DNA of 64,000 bases from Pseudomonadota bacterium (GTDB lineage Bacteria > Pseudomonadota > Gammaproteobacteria > Burkholderiales > Gallionellaceae). This document shows positions 29,491 through 39,107 of the stretch, piece by piece (position 1 is the first letter of the stretch; every line of letters begins with the position of its first letter). The stretch lies in contig JAJXUI010000005.1 of NCBI GenBank assembly GCA_021782995.1, positions 1 to 64,000 of the forward strand, read 5' to 3'. The position numbers were made by a program, and so were the translations under genes. Below the pieces are notes generated by a model. That model was given only the letters and a program-made list of their open reading frames with translations, was not told the origin of the DNA and ran no database searches.

Positions 29491-30327
29491 TTGGATCGTT
29501 TAAAGGTGGCATTACAATATCTTCTTCCAAAACAATTGTTAACGGTGCTTGCGGGCAAATTTGCCCGTGCCCGTTGCGGGCGCCTTACGACAGGCGTCAT
29601 CAAATGGTTTGTCGGGCGGTACAAGGTCAACATGGCAGAAGCAGCCAACCCGGATATGGCTGCCTATCCCAGCTTCAATGAATTTTTTACGCGGCCATTG
29701 CGAGCTGGTGTGAGGCCACTGGCAGATGCGGCATATGTTTGTCCTGTGGATGGCGCGATCAGCCAGTTTGGCAGGATTGAGCGGGACCAGATATTCCAGG
29801 CCAAGGGGCACAGTTATTCGACCACGGCTTTGGTGGGGGGGGATGCAGGGCTTGCGGCGCAGTTCGAGGATGGGGAATTCGCCACGCTCTATCTTAGCCC
29901 GCGCGATTATCACCGCATCCATATGCCATGTGATGGGCGGCTGAAGCGCATGATCTATGTGCCTGGCGAACTGTTCTCTGTCAATCCGCTGACAGCCCGC
30001 AACGTGCCGGGCCTGTTTGCGCGCAATGAGCGTGTCGTGTGTGTTTTCGAGGGCGGGCAGGGGGATTTCATCCTGACACTGGTCGGGGCTACCATCGTCG
30101 GCAGCATGGCCACCGTCTGGCATGGCCTGGTCAACCCGCCGCGTACTCGCGACATTCGTGAATGGAAATATGACAACCAGAACATCTCGCTGAAAAAGGG
30201 TGATGAAATGGGCCGCTTCCTGCTGGGTTCGACGGTAGTGATGCTGTTCAGGAAGGACGTGCTGAAGTTCAATGCACAATGGCAGGCAGGTGGTGCGGTC
30301 AGCATGGGCCAAATGATGGGCAGCTAG
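29491..30327 (+). CDS. psd: phosphatidylserine decarboxylase proenzyme
   Basis: Makes phosphatidylethanolamine from phosphatidylserine at the inner membrane. 278 residues, close to the bacterial norm. The self-cleavage motif LGST, which generates the pyruvoyl prosthetic group, is near the C-terminus (GRFLLGSTVVMLF). Family motifs YPSFNEFFTRPLR, CPVDGAISQFG, LSPRDYHRIHMPCDG and WHGLVNPP are all present. The start is the TTG at 29491, preceded by a gaggcggcgag ribosome site; the next in-frame Met would remove conserved sequence. It overlaps the convergent neighbour by four bases at the 3' ends. Confidence 0.95.
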   Translation: MDRLKVALQYLLPKQLLTVLAGKFARARCGRLTTGVIKWFVGRYKVNMAEAANPDMAAYPSFNEFFTRPLRAGVRPLADAAYVCPVDGAISQFGRIERDQIFQAKGHSYSTTALVGGDAGLAAQFEDGEFATLYLSPRDYHRIHMPCDGRLKRMIYVPGELFSVNPLTARNVPGLFARNERVVCVFEGGQGDFILTLVGATIVGSMATVWHGLVNPPRTRDIREWKYDNQNISLKKGDEMGRFLLGSTVVMLFRKDVLKFNAQWQAGGAVSMGQMMGS

Positions 30328-31028
30328 TCACCGCCACCACAGCCACCGCCGCATCCGCCGTCCCCGCTTCCGGCATCGCTGCTATCAGTCGCGTTGTCGC
30401 CGAAACCATCCGTGCCGCCGTCAAAACTGTTGTCTGCCATGTCAGATCCGCAGTAGATCGTACTGTTGCTGTCACTGCGCCTGATGCCATTGCAGTCCAG
30501 CACATAATGGAAACCATGCGGAATTGCCAGTTTTTCATCCAGCGCAAACAGCAGCGGCAAGCGCGTGGCTTTGCGCGGGTTGATGTTGTCCTCCAGGCAG
30601 CTATACCACCAAACCCGGCGCACCCCGGCATTGCTTTTCCGGTTTGGGCCCAGTGCGGCAGCTGGCGTATGGTGCAGGAAGCGGCCAAAAGACTGTTCGC
30701 AAAATGCTTCATAATCCCGGGTGTACAGAATGAATGCATGCCACAGGTCATCTACTGCTTGTGAGGGCATGGCGACATACTGAAAGCCGCTTTTCAGATA
30801 GGCGAGGAAAAACTGGCGCAGGCCCCGCGCCACCAGTTGGCGGTCCTTCAGGGAAAGTTGCGGGTGCAATTCGCCCAGTTTGGCCAGCAGTCCGGGCGGA
30901 AACATGTAGCTGCGGATAAATTCACCCCGTGATGCTTTGCGCCTGCGTAATAGCATGCGTACAACAGTGAAGGTGAAAAGGGCGCCGATGATGACGATCG
31001 GCAAGAGGCTCATGTAGCGTTCAAACAT
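30324..31028 (-). CDS. membrane-anchored protein with GRDP-like motif and Cys/Gly-rich tail
   Basis: 234 residues. One N-terminal membrane helix (about 7-24), a basic stretch, a soluble domain, then a long acidic Asp/Ser/Gly tail ending CGGGCGGGD. The central motif DLWHAFILYTRDYEAFC followed by FGRFLHHTP resembles the WHxH...FGR-HHxP pattern of glycine-rich-domain-containing proteins, including plant GRDPs. I know of no function for the bacterial members. The terminal Cys-Gly repeats could bind metal or be modified (inference). The stop overlaps psd's stop tail-to-tail. The GGTGGC repeats encoding the tail give local GC skew. Confidence 0.75.
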   Translation of the reverse strand: MFERYMSLLPIVIIGALFTFTVVRMLLRRRKASRGEFIRSYMFPPGLLAKLGELHPQLSLKDRQLVARGLRQFFLAYLKSGFQYVAMPSQAVDDLWHAFILYTRDYEAFCEQSFGRFLHHTPAAALGPNRKSNAGVRRVWWYSCLEDNINPRKATRLPLLFALDEKLAIPHGFHYVLDCNGIRRSDSNSTIYCGSDMADNSFDGGTDGFGDNATDSSDAGSGDGGCGGGCGGGD

Positions 31029-31142
31029 AGGCGAGTCATGGTATCCGGCAATGGAAAAGGCAGATTCGACAGGGCATGCCCGAGTCTGCTATCTTCTCCG
31101 TATCCAATAACAGAATAACAATCGACAAGGAAGAGAGAGTAT

Positions 31143-31751
31143 ATGACAGTAAACCTTACCTGGGATGATCGCTATGCGGGCGGTGAATATTATTTTGGAA
31201 CCCGCCCCAATGAATTTCTGGTGAGTCAGAAGCATTTGTTGCAGCGTGGCATGCATTGCCTGGCGGTGGCGGATGGTGAAGGCCGTAACGGGGTATGGCT
31301 GGTGGAACAGGGAATGAAAGTGCTGTCAGTGGACAGTTCTGCCGTGGCCGCCAGCAAGGCAGACACCCTGGCGACGCAAAAGGGTGTGAAACTGGATTTT
31401 GAGATTGCAGACTTGCTGAACTGGAACTGGGGGGAAGCGCGTTTCGATGTGGTTGTCGGTATCTTCATCCAGTTCGCGACGCCTGACCAGCGCAAGGGAT
31501 TATTCGCAGGCATGAAGCAGTGCCTGAAACCGGGTGGTCTGTTGCTGTTGCAGGGGTATACCCCGCGCCAGCTGGAATACAAAACCGGAGGGCCGCCAGT
31601 TGCCGCAAACATGTATACCGAGGCCTTCCTGCGCGAGGCGTTTGCCGACATGGAAATCCTGCACCTGCGCGAGCATGACAGCGAAATCAATGAAGGTAAC
31701 GGGCATAAGGGCATGTCTGCGCTGATCGACATCGTGGCACGGAAAAAATAG
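31143..31751 (+). CDS. class I SAM-dependent methyltransferase (TehB-like)
   Basis: 202 residues. It starts WDDRYAGGEYYFGTRPNEFL, a lead typical of the TehB/thiopurine methyltransferase-like group, followed by AdoMet motif I with an unusual ADGEGRNGVWLVEQG (Ala-Asp where many have Gly-Cys-Gly), VDSSAVAASKA, and a CLKPGGLLLLQGY post-motif. Cytoplasmic, no partner domain. TehB homologues confer tellurite resistance in some bacteria; no tehA or other oxyanion genes are nearby, so the role is open. A good ribosome site (ggaagagaga) precedes the ATG. Confidence 0.83.
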   Translation: MTVNLTWDDRYAGGEYYFGTRPNEFLVSQKHLLQRGMHCLAVADGEGRNGVWLVEQGMKVLSVDSSAVAASKADTLATQKGVKLDFEIADLLNWNWGEARFDVVVGIFIQFATPDQRKGLFAGMKQCLKPGGLLLLQGYTPRQLEYKTGGPPVAANMYTEAFLREAFADMEILHLREHDSEINEGNGHKGMSALIDIVARKK

Positions 31752-31838
31752 CCTGCGTTGCATGCCAGTGTTGGCGGATGTCTTGGGTGTGCTGTCTAAC
31801 TATATGAATTAATTATGTAATTCACCATCGAGGATTGC

Positions 31839-33305
31839 ATGACTTATATTGTCGGCTATGGCATTGGTACCATCTTCGGATTTCTCTGTATCGCGCTGCT
31901 GTTGTACCTGCTCGTAAGCGACATCGTGCAGAAAAAGCATTCGGTGTTGCGCAACTATCCGCTGATAGGACGATTGCGATATCTCCTCGAACGCCAGGGC
32001 GAGTATATCCGCCAGTATTTCATCGCCGGCGAGCGTGACGAAATGCCGTTCAATCGCGCGACACGCAACTGGGTATACCGGACTGCCAAAGGCGTTGGCG
32101 GAGTGGTTGGCTTTGGCTCCACCAACGACTTGCGCGAACCCGGTTCCATCATATTCGTCAATGCGCCATTCCCGGTGCTGGATCGGGAGCGCAAGGAATC
32201 TCCCGTCATCAAGATCGGTGAAGGATATTGTGACCATCCATTTGCCGCGCGCTCCCTCGTCAATATCAGCGGCATGAGCTACGGTGCATTGTCCGCGCCG
32301 GCAGTGCGCGCGCTATCAAAAGGTGCAGCAGTTGCCGGCTGCTGGCTGGATACAGGCGAAGGCGGGTTGTCGCCACACCATCTCGCGGGAGACTGCGACA
32401 TCATCATGCAGGTCGGTACCGCACGTTACGGTATTCGCGAACAGGATGGTTCGTTTTCCAAAGCGCGAGCCGTGGAACTTGCCAGGCGGGTGAGCGCCTT
32501 TGAAATCAAGCTGTCGCAAGGTGCCAAGCCCGGCAAGGGCGGGGTGCTGCCGGGCGGCAAGGTGACCGAGGAGATTGCAAGGATCCGGGGCATTCCGGTC
32601 GGGCAGGACTCGCTAAGTCCGAACCGTCATGATGACATCGCCAATGTCGATCAGCTGCTTGACCGTGTCGCGATGTTGCGCGACCTGACCGGCCGTCCGG
32701 TCGGCGTGAAGACGGCGATAGGCGGCTGGGAGTTCAGTCATGCGCTGTGCGAGGCAGTATTGCGGCGTGGTCTGGAGTATGCGCCGGATTTTCTTGTTAT
32801 CGACGGGGGGGAAGGAGGCAGTGGCGCGGCACCCCAAGTGCTCGCCGACCATATGGGGCTGACCATCATGGAAGCCCTGCCGCGTGTGGTGGATGACCTG
32901 ATGGAGGCGGGCCTGAAACAGCGCATCAAGGTGGTGGCCTCCGGCAAGCTGACTACACCGGCACGCGCAGCCTGGGCACTGTGTACCGGAGCGGATTTCA
33001 TCAACTCTGCGCGTGGCTTCATGTTTTCACTGGGATGCATCCAGGCCATGCGTTGCCACAGCAACACCTGCCCGACCGGGATTGCCACCCACAACAAGCG
33101 TTTGCAGCGCGGACTGGTGGTGGAAGAGAAATACCTGCGTGTCGCCAACTATGCAGCCGGCATGAACCACGAGCTGGAAATGATTGCGCATTCCTGTGGC
33201 CTGCATCATGCGCGCGAACTCAAGCGTGAACATGTTAGGCTGGTACAGTCTGCCGGCCACAGCATGGCGATGAACATACTGTATCCCTATCGGACCGAGC
33301 TTTAG
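31839..33305 (+). CDS. membrane-anchored FMN-binding glutamate synthase-like protein
   Basis: 488 residues. An N-terminal membrane helix (about 5-27) is followed by a glutamate-synthase central/FMN TIM-barrel domain: SGMSYGALSAPAVRALSKGA, GEGGLSPHH, KPGKGGVLPGGKVT, the FMN phosphate site DGGEGGSGAAP, and a 3Fe-4S-type cysteine cluster GCIQAMRCHSNTCPTGIATH. It lacks the amidotransferase domain and GXGXG C-terminal domain of full GltB, so it is not a glutamate synthase on its own. This family (GltB2-like) occurs alone in many bacteria with unknown substrate; the membrane anchor suggests contact with respiratory electron carriers (inference). It is followed at 22 bases by a heme-barrel-like gene. 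Confidence 0.88.
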   Translation: MTYIVGYGIGTIFGFLCIALLLYLLVSDIVQKKHSVLRNYPLIGRLRYLLERQGEYIRQYFIAGERDEMPFNRATRNWVYRTAKGVGGVVGFGSTNDLREPGSIIFVNAPFPVLDRERKESPVIKIGEGYCDHPFAARSLVNISGMSYGALSAPAVRALSKGAAVAGCWLDTGEGGLSPHHLAGDCDIIMQVGTARYGIREQDGSFSKARAVELARRVSAFEIKLSQGAKPGKGGVLPGGKVTEEIARIRGIPVGQDSLSPNRHDDIANVDQLLDRVAMLRDLTGRPVGVKTAIGGWEFSHALCEAVLRRGLEYAPDFLVIDGGEGGSGAAPQVLADHMGLTIMEALPRVVDDLMEAGLKQRIKVVASGKLTTPARAAWALCTGADFINSARGFMFSLGCIQAMRCHSNTCPTGIATHNKRLQRGLVVEEKYLRVANYAAGMNHELEMIAHSCGLHHARELKREHVRLVQSAGHSMAMNILYPYRTEL

Positions 33306-33327
33306 TTTTACATAAGGGAGGTATGCA

Positions 33328-33975
33328 ATGGAGACATATCCGCAAGATATCTATACAGAACCCACTGATGTCGATATCGATACGTTGAATAACCTCGGCC
33401 CGCTGCGGCCCATGGCCGGCGTGTGGCAAGGCCAGCGCGGGCTGGATGTCAAGCCCAAGGCGGAGGGCCCGAAGAAGCAGGCTTATGTCGAGCGCCTGGA
33501 GTTGCAGCCCATAGACCCGCAGACCAATGGCCCGCAGTTGTTATACGGGCTGCGCTACTCCATCCACATTACGAAACCGGAGCAGGTGAAAACCTATCAT
33601 GAACAGGTAGGTTACTGGTTGTGGGAACCTGCAACCAGCATGATTATCCATACCCTCACGATACCGCGTGGCATGGTAGTGATGGCATGCGGTAAAGCTG
33701 CAGCCGATGCAAAAACCTTCGAGCTGGTGGCGACACACGGTCACGAGCATTTCGGTATCCGTTCGGCGCCTTTCCTTGATTATGCATTCAAGACTGTCGA
33801 GTTCCGTATCAAGGTCAAGATCAATGATGATGGTAGCTGGACCTACGAAGAAGATACGATGCTGCAAATCAGGGGGCAGGAAGCGCTGTTTCATCATACC
33901 GACCGGAACACCCTGCTCAGGATAGCCGATCCGTCACCCAATCCGCTGATGCGCGGCTTCATGCCAGTTGATTGA
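33328..33975 (+). CDS. nitrobindin/FABP-like heme-binding beta-barrel protein
   Basis: 215 residues. The core has the nitrobindin/DUF1794-like pattern: an early PMAGVWQGQRG strand, a run of strands (YGLRYSIHI, VGYWLWEPATSMIIHTL) and a late region rich in hydrophobic and His residues (EALFHHTDRNTL). Nitrobindins are ten-stranded barrels that bind ferric heme through a single His and react with nitric oxide. The expected His ligand cannot be fixed by eye, so heme binding is inferred. An aggagg-like site (taagggaggt) precedes the ATG. It is in an operon with the FMN enzyme just upstream. Confidence 0.7.
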   Translation: METYPQDIYTEPTDVDIDTLNNLGPLRPMAGVWQGQRGLDVKPKAEGPKKQAYVERLELQPIDPQTNGPQLLYGLRYSIHITKPEQVKTYHEQVGYWLWEPATSMIIHTLTIPRGMVVMACGKAAADAKTFELVATHGHEHFGIRSAPFLDYAFKTVEFRIKVKINDDGSWTYEEDTMLQIRGQEALFHHTDRNTLLRIADPSPNPLMRGFMPVD

Positions 33976-34159
33976 GTAGATTGCGCAATTATCGGGAGGG
34001 AAAGGCATGCAAAATTGGAAAAGATGTCAAACCAGTCATGTGGCGGGCTTGCAGTCCGTCGATGCTGTGTGGCGAACTGTGCGCCTGTTGAATTTTTCCG
34101 GGTTTCAATGTGGGCTCAGGCTGGTCATGCAGCATTCCAATGAAAGATAACCTCTCGCA

Positions 34160-36493
34160 ATGAAAGAAAAATACGCAGGACTGTACAGACTATTCCAGCC
34201 TGTCCTGTTGCAGAATGGAATAGGGCGCCGCTTCGCCTTGCTGATCCTCATCTTCAGCGGGATCATCACCCTGATCTTTACGGCCTTGCAGGTCGGCCTG
34301 GAATTCCGTCGTGATGTGAATGAAACGGAGCAGATGCTGATACAGGTGAAGGACAGCAACTCCGCCAGTCTGGCAAGCAGTCTGTGGGAAGTCAGTGACA
34401 AGGATGTCAGGCTGCAGCTTGATGGCATCATGCGGGTGCCTGACATGCAGTATCTCGAAGTCAGGTCGGAAACAGGCAGGCTTGTTGCCTCTGCAGGCAT
34501 CAGGCAGGATAACCGCATTCTGCTGCAGGAAATTCCGCTTTATTATGCGCACAGGGGCCGCGATATCTATGTGGGCAAGCTGCTGGCAATGGCCAGCCTG
34601 CGTGGTGCATACCAGCGCGCGATGGACAAGATTCTGGTTATCCTGCTGACGCAGGCAGTCAAGACCTTCCTCGTATCCCTGTTCATCCTGTACCTGTTTC
34701 ATATGCTGATAGGCCGGCATATGGTAAAGGTTTCCAGTTTTCTCGAAGCCTTGGGCAGCAATGCTGCCGGCCCCCGACTGGAGCTTGAGCCGGATATCTG
34801 GTTCGGGGGGGAATCGGATGAGCTGCACCAGCTCGCGGACTCTTTCAACCGCAAGCGTGCGGCGCTGGCTGAGGCATACCGCCAACTGCAGGAAAGCGAG
34901 AAACTGCTCAGTCATTCCCAGTCGGTTGCGAAAATAGGCAGCTGGCGGCTGGACTGCCACACCAGCCAGCTGGTCTGGTCTGACGAAACTTACCGCTTGT
35001 TCGGCCTGTCGCGCAATGAACCTGTAACACTGGAAAGTTTCGAGCAGCGTGTGCACCCGGACGACCGGGCTAAAGTGAATGCAGCATGGCAACTTGCCCT
35101 GACCGGGGCAACGTACCAGATTGAACACCGCATTGTCGTGAATGATCAGGTGCGCTGGGTAGAGGAACGTGCGGAATTCGAATGGGATGCGCAAGGCAGG
35201 CCGCTGGTTGGACTCGGTTCGGTGCAGGACATTACCGAGCTCAAGCTGGCGATGCAGGAGGTGGAAAAGTACCGGGATCACCTTGAAGAGCTCATTTATG
35301 TCAGGACACGAGAACTGGAAACTGCGCGTCAGGCCGCTGAGGCCGCAAACATGGCAAAGAGCGAGTTTCTGGCAAACATATCCCATGAAATCCGTACGCC
35401 CCTGAATGCCATCATCGGCATGGCTTCACTGTTGCGGCGGGAGCCGGTAACGCCTTCGCAACTGGATAAGCTGGACACGATAGAGTCCTCCAGTGAACAT
35501 CTGTTGTCCATCATCAATAATGTTCTGGACCTCTCCAAGATTGAAGCCGGGAAAATCGTGCTGGAAGAGGTGGATGTCAATATCCCGGATTTGCTGCGCA
35601 ATGTGCAGGATATCCTGCATTTGCAGGCCAGGGAGCGCAACCTTGAACTCAAGGTCGAGATCGAGTTTGATTCCGGCCCCTTGCTGGGTGATCCGACCCG
35701 CCTGCAGCAGGCATTGCTCAATTACGCCGGCAATGCAGTCAAATTCACGGAAAAGGGAAGCATATTGTTGCGTGCGGAATTGCAGCAGAACGAAGCAGAG
35801 TTTGTGCTGGTTCGCTTTGAGGTGAAAGATACCGGTATCGGCATCGCACCGGAAATTTTACCCAGGTTATTCATGAATTTTGAGCAGGCCGACAATTCGA
35901 TGACGCGCAAATTTGGCGGCACCGGCCTGGGCCTGGCCATTACCCGCAAGCTTGCCATCTTGATGGGGGGTGATGCCGGTGTCCTGAGTACGCCGGGAAA
36001 GGGCAGCCTGTTCTGGTTTACGGCAAGACTCAGGAAGGGCTTAAGTCGGCAGGCCAAGCCGCAAGCCGCAATGTCCCATACAGCAGCGGAGTCACTTTTG
36101 ATGGAATTTTCCGGCTGCAAGGTTCTGGTGGTGGATGATGAGCGCGTGAATCGTCAGCTGGTGCAGGATATGCTGTCCACCATACAGCCGCAGATTTTCC
36201 TGGCAAAGGATGGGGTGGAAGCGCTTGAGCTGGCGCAGGAAAATGCGTTCGACATCATCCTGATGGATATGCAGATGCCGAGGATGAATGGGCTGGAGGC
36301 GACCCGGCAGATACGCAAACTTGCCAGTGGCAAGGCGGTGCCCATCATCGCGTTGACCGGGAATGCCTTTGCGGAAGATCGCATCAAGTGCATGGAATCC
36401 GGGATGAATGACGTGATCACCAAACCCTTCAAGCCGGATGTGCTGTACCTGACCATGTATAAATGGTTGTCCTCGCGACAGTCAGGCAGTTGA
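34160..36493 (+). CDS. hybrid sensor histidine kinase with PAS domain and receiver
   Basis: 777 residues: TM1 (about 24-46), a periplasmic sensor of some 110 residues (contains [18 protein letters not shown]), TM2 (about 160-185), a HAMP-like linker, one PAS/PAC of the PAS_3 type (IGSWRLD...LFGLS...VHPDDRAKV), HisKA ([12 protein letters not shown]), an ATPase domain ([17 protein letters not shown]) and a C-terminal receiver (LVVDDERVN, Asp in [13 protein letters not shown], Lys in TKPF). Same architecture class as the kinase at 21839 but with a different sensor. It precedes a solute-binding protein by 44 bases, suggesting shared transcription. No cognate output protein is next to it. Confidence 0.93.
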   Translation: MKEKYAGLYRLFQPVLLQNGIGRRFALLILIFSGIITLIFTALQVGLEFRRDVNETEQMLIQVKDSNSASLASSLWEVSDKDVRLQLDGIMRVPDMQYLEVRSETGRLVASAGIRQDNRILLQEIPLYYAHRGRDIYVGKLLAMASLRGAYQRAMDKILVILLTQAVKTFLVSLFILYLFHMLIGRHMVKVSSFLEALGSNAAGPRLELEPDIWFGGESDELHQLADSFNRKRAALAEAYRQLQESEKLLSHSQSVAKIGSWRLDCHTSQLVWSDETYRLFGLSRNEPVTLESFEQRVHPDDRAKVNAAWQLALTGATYQIEHRIVVNDQVRWVEERAEFEWDAQGRPLVGLGSVQDITELKLAMQEVEKYRDHLEELIYVRTRELETARQAAEAANMAKSEFLANISHEIRTPLNAIIGMASLLRREPVTPSQLDKLDTIESSSEHLLSIINNVLDLSKIEAGKIVLEEVDVNIPDLLRNVQDILHLQARERNLELKVEIEFDSGPLLGDPTRLQQALLNYAGNAVKFTEKGSILLRAELQQNEAEFVLVRFEVKDTGIGIAPEILPRLFMNFEQADNSMTRKFGGTGLGLAITRKLAILMGGDAGVLSTPGKGSLFWFTARLRKGLSRQAKPQAAMSHTAAESLLMEFSGCKVLVVDDERVNRQLVQDMLSTIQPQIFLAKDGVEALELAQENAFDIILMDMQMPRMNGLEATRQIRKLASGKAVPIIALTGNAFAEDRIKCMESGMNDVITKPFKPDVLYLTMYKWLSSRQSGS

Positions 36494-36537
36494 GCGCTGA
36501 AATACCTGATACTGGATGAAATGGGGAGATATGGAAA

Positions 36538-37347
36538 ATGTGCAAACCTGATTCCAGAAGTCATGTCTTGTTGAAAATTGTTCTGGCCATGCTGTTGATG
36601 CAGGGCTGTGAGCGGGTCGTTGCCGTGCCCTTGCCGGTGTGCTCGCGTACCTTTACCCTGGCTTACCACCAGCACGGCATGCTGTATGAAAAGGACAGCA
36701 ATACAGGTATAGACAAGGATGTGGCGCAGGAGCTGATGCGCCGGAGTGGATGCAAATTTGAAATCAGCGTGATGCCGCGTTCACGCATATGGGCATGGAT
36801 AGAATCAGGCGAGCTGGATTTCAGCATGTCGGGCATCACCAACGCCGAACGTGACAGGTTTGCCGGTTTTGCATGGTATCTCTGTAACAAATATTACCTG
36901 CTGGTGCGCAAGGACAGCGGTGTAAAGTCCTTGCCTGCATTCGAGGCTGACCCAGCGCTGTCAATTGGTGCCATACGCAGCTTTCGCTACAGCCCTGCCT
37001 TGAACCGTTTCGTGGATCGATTGACTTCCCGGAAAAGGGTGACGGAAGTGCCCGATCATGCGCAGCTGCTCGGCATGATCAGCCTGAACCGCATCCAGGG
37101 CATGATCATCGAGCCATTCAACTACAGTCAGGTGGACCGGCAGGCATTGCAGAAAATGACGCGCATCATCGAAACAGAAGATCCGCCGACATTGCATGGC
37201 CTGATCATGTCTAAAAAATCTCTTCCGGCAGCAGAACGTAAAAAGTGGGCGGCGATCATCGATGGCATGCACAAGGATGGCACGATCTACCGCATACTCA
37301 GGAAGTATTTCGACAGGAAGATGGCTCAGTCCATGGTCGATTTCTGA
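36538..37347 (+). CDS. periplasmic solute-binding protein, family 3 type
   Basis: 269 residues with a signal sequence ending LLMQGC, a poor lipobox that might give a lipoprotein. The mature part follows the SBP_bac_3 pattern: FTLAYHQHGMLYEKD, GIDKDVAQELMRRSGC, SRIWAWIESGELDFSMSGITNAERD, and a second lobe with IGAIRSFRYSP. Such proteins bind polar amino acids or related compounds. No ABC permease or ATPase adjoins it; the gene follows a hybrid kinase, so it may act as a sensory ligand receptor instead (inference). A ggggag site precedes the ATG. Confidence 0.82.
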   Translation: MCKPDSRSHVLLKIVLAMLLMQGCERVVAVPLPVCSRTFTLAYHQHGMLYEKDSNTGIDKDVAQELMRRSGCKFEISVMPRSRIWAWIESGELDFSMSGITNAERDRFAGFAWYLCNKYYLLVRKDSGVKSLPAFEADPALSIGAIRSFRYSPALNRFVDRLTSRKRVTEVPDHAQLLGMISLNRIQGMIIEPFNYSQVDRQALQKMTRIIETEDPPTLHGLIMSKKSLPAAERKKWAAIIDGMHKDGTIYRILRKYFDRKMAQSMVDF

Positions 37348-37458
37348 GATTCACTTGCGGCATTGTCGCGGTTCTGTGATGGCAAAGTTTCTACCTTGAA
37401 GCGCCATCAGCAAGACCGGTATCCATGCAAGCCGGGATATCACTGACCCAACCCGGCA

Positions 37459-37653
37459 TTACTTGTTCAGCGTCTCGCGTTCCTTTTTGTATGTGCCATA
37501 ACTTGGCGACGGGCTCATTGCGCGTTCTTCCGGGGTTTTGAGTCCGTCATTTCGCATGCGTATGCCTTCATACAGTCTTTGATGCCAGACATCGGAGCAC
37601 GCTGAGAGCATGAATATCAATGTCAGAAGTAAAAGACGAAAGACCGTTTTCAT
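37459..37653 (-). CDS. small lipoprotein
   Basis: 64 residues. Signal peptide with a clear lipobox (FMLSAC) predicting acylation at Cys19; the remaining 45 residues are hydrophilic, charged and contain a PEERAMSPSPSYGTYKKE tail. No family recognised. Last gene of a minus-strand run after trxC (21 bases). Support comes from the good lipobox and the position; with only 64 codons some doubt remains. Confidence 0.65.
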   Translation of the reverse strand: MKTVFRLLLLTLIFMLSACSDVWHQRLYEGIRMRNDGLKTPEERAMSPSPSYGTYKKERETLNK

Positions 37654-37674
37654 GCGCCTCCGCAGTGCCGGAAA

Positions 37675-38109
37675 TTACTGGCTGGATCGTGCCCAGCTCA
37701 CTATGCCATTCACATCCATGGCGCCAGCCTGGCGCGCGATTTCGCGGCCATTCCTGAAAAGCGCCAGAGTCGGGATGCTGCGGATATTATAGCGCGCGGC
37801 AATCTGCTGGGCTTCCTCGGTGTTCAGTTTCGCCAGGCGCATCTGCGGCTCAAGCTTTGCGGCGGCCTGCACAAAATTGGGCGCCATCATGCGGCAGGGG
37901 CCGCACCAGGGAGCCCAGAAATCCACCAGCACGGGCACATCGCTGCGCGTGACATGCTTGTCGAAATTGCCGGCATTGAGCTCTACCGGATGAGCATTGA
38001 ACAGAGGCTGCTTGCATTTGCCGCAGCTGGGCTGGTCGGCCAGTTTTTCGCTGGGGATGCGGTTGACCGCATCGCAATGCGGGCAAACCAGGTGCAGGGA
38101 TTCAGTCAT
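37675..38109 (-). CDS. trxC: thioredoxin TrxC (thioredoxin 2)
   Basis: 144 residues. The N-terminal zinc ribbon has two CxxC pairs (CPHC, CGKC), the hallmark of thioredoxin 2, followed by the thioredoxin fold with active site WCGPC (FWAPWCGPCRMM) and the cis-Pro motif SIPTLALF. Cytoplasmic disulfide reductase important in oxidative stress; zinc release on oxidation can tune it. Transcribed on the minus strand between nadC and a small lipoprotein gene. No OxyR site was identified. Confidence 0.95.
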   Translation of the reverse strand: MTESLHLVCPHCDAVNRIPSEKLADQPSCGKCKQPLFNAHPVELNAGNFDKHVTRSDVPVLVDFWAPWCGPCRMMAPNFVQAAAKLEPQMRLAKLNTEEAQQIAARYNIRSIPTLALFRNGREIARQAGAMDVNGIVSWARSSQ

Positions 38110-38209
38110 GACAGGTCCTTTCAGGTAATCGGCTACTATATGGGGATGCCTGTCGTTTTTTCAAGATGACTGGTTGGTTACAGCGAATCGAGGAAGGCCT
38201 GGCAAATGC

Positions 38210-39103
38210 TCAGAGCTTGAATCGCATTGACAGATCAATCGACTGAATATCCTTGGTCAGCGTGCCGATGGAAATGCGGTCCACGCCGGTTTCGGCGATT
38301 GCACGCACCGTCTGCAGATTCACGCCGCCAGACGCCTCCAGTTCGGCGCGGCCGGCTGTCAGTGTGACGGCATCACGCATCATGTCGAGGCTGAAATTAT
38401 CGAGCAGGATGAGTTTCGCGCCAGCCTCCAGTGACTGATTCAGTTCATCCAGCGTCTCCACCTCAATCTGGATGCTGATCGAAGCCGGCGCGCTGTGCTG
38501 GGCCTGCTCAAGCACCTGGCGGATGCCACCTGCGGCGAGAATGTGGTTCTCCTTGATCAGCACGCCATCAAAAAGCGCCATGCGCTGGTTTTCGCCGCCA
38601 CCGACATGCACGGCGTATTTCTGCGCAATGCGCAGGCCAGGCAGGGTTTTGCGCGTGTCATAAATTTTTGCGTGCGTACCCTTGATCAGCTCGACATACT
38701 GTCTTGTTGCGGTCGCGGTGGCAGAGAGTGTCTGCAGGAAGTTCAAAGCACTGCGTTCGGCGGTAAGCATCGCACGCGCCTTGCCGGAAATGTCGCACAG
38801 GGTCTGGCCGGCCTTGATCGTGTCACCTTCCTTTGCTTGCCAGGTGAGGGTGCAGTCGGGATCCAGCATATTGAAACACGCATCAAACCATGGCGTTCCA
38901 CACAACACGGCATCCTGTCGCGTGATCACGCTGGCATGGCCCATTTTGTCCTTTTCGATCAGGAGGGCGGTGTAGTCCAGCGCCTGGTATTCGGCTGCTT
39001 TTTCACCATGGCGGCGCCGGCTCAGGTCGCGCATGTCTTCCAGCAATGAAGCAGATACATTGGCCTGGATATGTGGGGAGAGGAATTTTTCCGTGTATGA
39101 CAT
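38210..39103 (-). CDS. nadC: nicotinate-nucleotide pyrophosphorylase NadC
   Basis: Quinolinate phosphoribosyltransferase of de novo NAD synthesis, 297 residues. Characteristic blocks: LNFLQTLSATATATR, YDTRKTLPGLR, VHVGGGENQRMALFDGVLIKENHI (substrate site) and the C-terminal LEASGGVNLQTVRAIAETGVDRISIG. It follows the small gene at 39108 with a four-base gap, so the hydrolase, the small gene and nadC form one operon. nadA and nadB are not in the window. Confidence 0.96.
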   Translation of the reverse strand: MSYTEKFLSPHIQANVSASLLEDMRDLSRRRHGEKAAEYQALDYTALLIEKDKMGHASVITRQDAVLCGTPWFDACFNMLDPDCTLTWQAKEGDTIKAGQTLCDISGKARAMLTAERSALNFLQTLSATATATRQYVELIKGTHAKIYDTRKTLPGLRIAQKYAVHVGGGENQRMALFDGVLIKENHILAAGGIRQVLEQAQHSAPASISIQIEVETLDELNQSLEAGAKLILLDNFSLDMMRDAVTLTAGRAELEASGGVNLQTVRAIAETGVDRISIGTLTKDIQSIDLSMRFKL

Positions 39104-39107
39104 GAAC

